Positions 5,071 to 5,155 of a stretch of 5,155 bases of DNA are shown here, in pieces; position 1 is the stretch's first letter, and each line of letters begins with the position of its first letter. A program made the translations under genes and the position numbers. Source of the DNA: an uncultured Polaribacter sp. GTDB lineage: Bacteria; Bacteroidota; Bacteroidia; Flavobacteriales; Flavobacteriaceae. The notes beneath the pieces are model-generated. The model was not told the DNA's origin. It made no database searches and saw only the letters and a program-made list of their open reading frames with translations. The stretch lies in NCBI GenBank assembly GCA_913050305.1, contig CAJXAS010000122.1, positions 1 through 5,155 of the forward strand, given 5' to 3'.

Positions 5071-5155
5071 AAGTACATATTTATTCTTATTTCTTTTACT
5101 GAATTTACAGCTGATTTCTTATGCCCAAAGTTCTAAGTTAAAAGTTGAAACAGCT
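5048..5155 (+). CDS. Secreted protein with N-terminal signal peptide, 3' end cut by window edge
   Basis: An ATG at 5048 opens a frame that stays open for 36 codons to the window edge. It encodes a textbook signal peptide: a basic n-region MISFKPFKST, a hydrophobic core YLFLFLLLNLQLI, and the cleavage region SYA|Q with Gln at +1, very common in Bacteroidota exported proteins. The mature part begins QSSKLKVETA. There is no lipobox cysteine, so signal peptidase I processing is expected and the product should be periplasmic, outer-membrane or secreted. With 16 or so mature residues the function is unknown; the start is faintly like DUF1343/NamZ (exo-muramidase) proteins, which is only a guess. 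The gene diverges from the permease and its ATG is 4 bp from the permease's internal TTG (5043) or overlaps its longer form, so the promoter must lie inside the permease 5' region. Confidence 0.7.
   Translation, partial: MISFKPFKSTYLFLFLLLNLQLISYAQSSKLKVETA

Noticed and set aside
5126..5133. Minus-strand GAACTTTG as a -7 box for the permease
   Set aside because: One mismatch to TAnnTTTG, and the expected -33 position falls at the window edge without a match, so it cannot be supported.

Overview
The window is AT-rich and has dense gene packing, A/T-rich translation-start regions without Shine-Dalgarno sites, and TAnnTTTG-type promoter boxes. This, together with the protein sequences (LipA, a catalytic-core-only CBS-like enzyme, a LolC/E-type permease, and a signal peptide ending in Ala|Gln), points to the phylum Bacteroidota, most likely a member of the Flavobacteriia (Flavobacteriaceae). 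The genus cannot be fixed from this sequence.

Layout from left to right. (1) Bases 1-528 (+) are the C-terminal 175 codons of lipoyl synthase LipA, closed by a strong hairpin terminator at 561-598. (2) Bases 601-750 have no gene. They hold a sigma54-like promoter motif about 75 bp ahead of a second, very strong hairpin terminator, so a short non-coding transcript is possible. That hairpin also serves the next gene from the other side. (3) Bases 799-1791 (-) encode a fold-type II PLP enzyme of the cysteine synthase/cystathionine beta-synthase family, with a good promoter box immediately upstream and a GC-rich patch that may be a remnant of a repeat common in this group. (4) Bases 2017-2652 (-) hold two small unknown genes (93 and 106 aa) in one probable operon, ended by a hairpin with a T8 tract. 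(5) A 224-bp intergenic region carries paired direct repeats, a palindrome and a T-N11-A dyad. (6) Bases 2877-3803 (+) encode a LysR-type regulator that diverges from the two small genes. (7) The regulator converges, with a 4-bp gap, on a LolC/LolE-type ABC permease at 3808-5070 (-). (8) At the right edge, a divergent + strand gene begins at 5048 with a clear signal peptide and runs out of the window. Its start abuts or overlaps the start of the permease.

How the parts fit: LipA and the permease are housekeeping-type functions (lipoate cofactor synthesis; probably lipoprotein export). The PLP enzyme belongs to sulfur amino-acid metabolism. The regulator's most economical target is the divergent pair of small genes, with its own expression controlled from the same intergenic region, but this is inference from arrangement and motif only. 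No mobile element, CRISPR array, rRNA or tRNA was seen. The least understood part of the window is 2017-2876, the two unknown genes with their probable control region.
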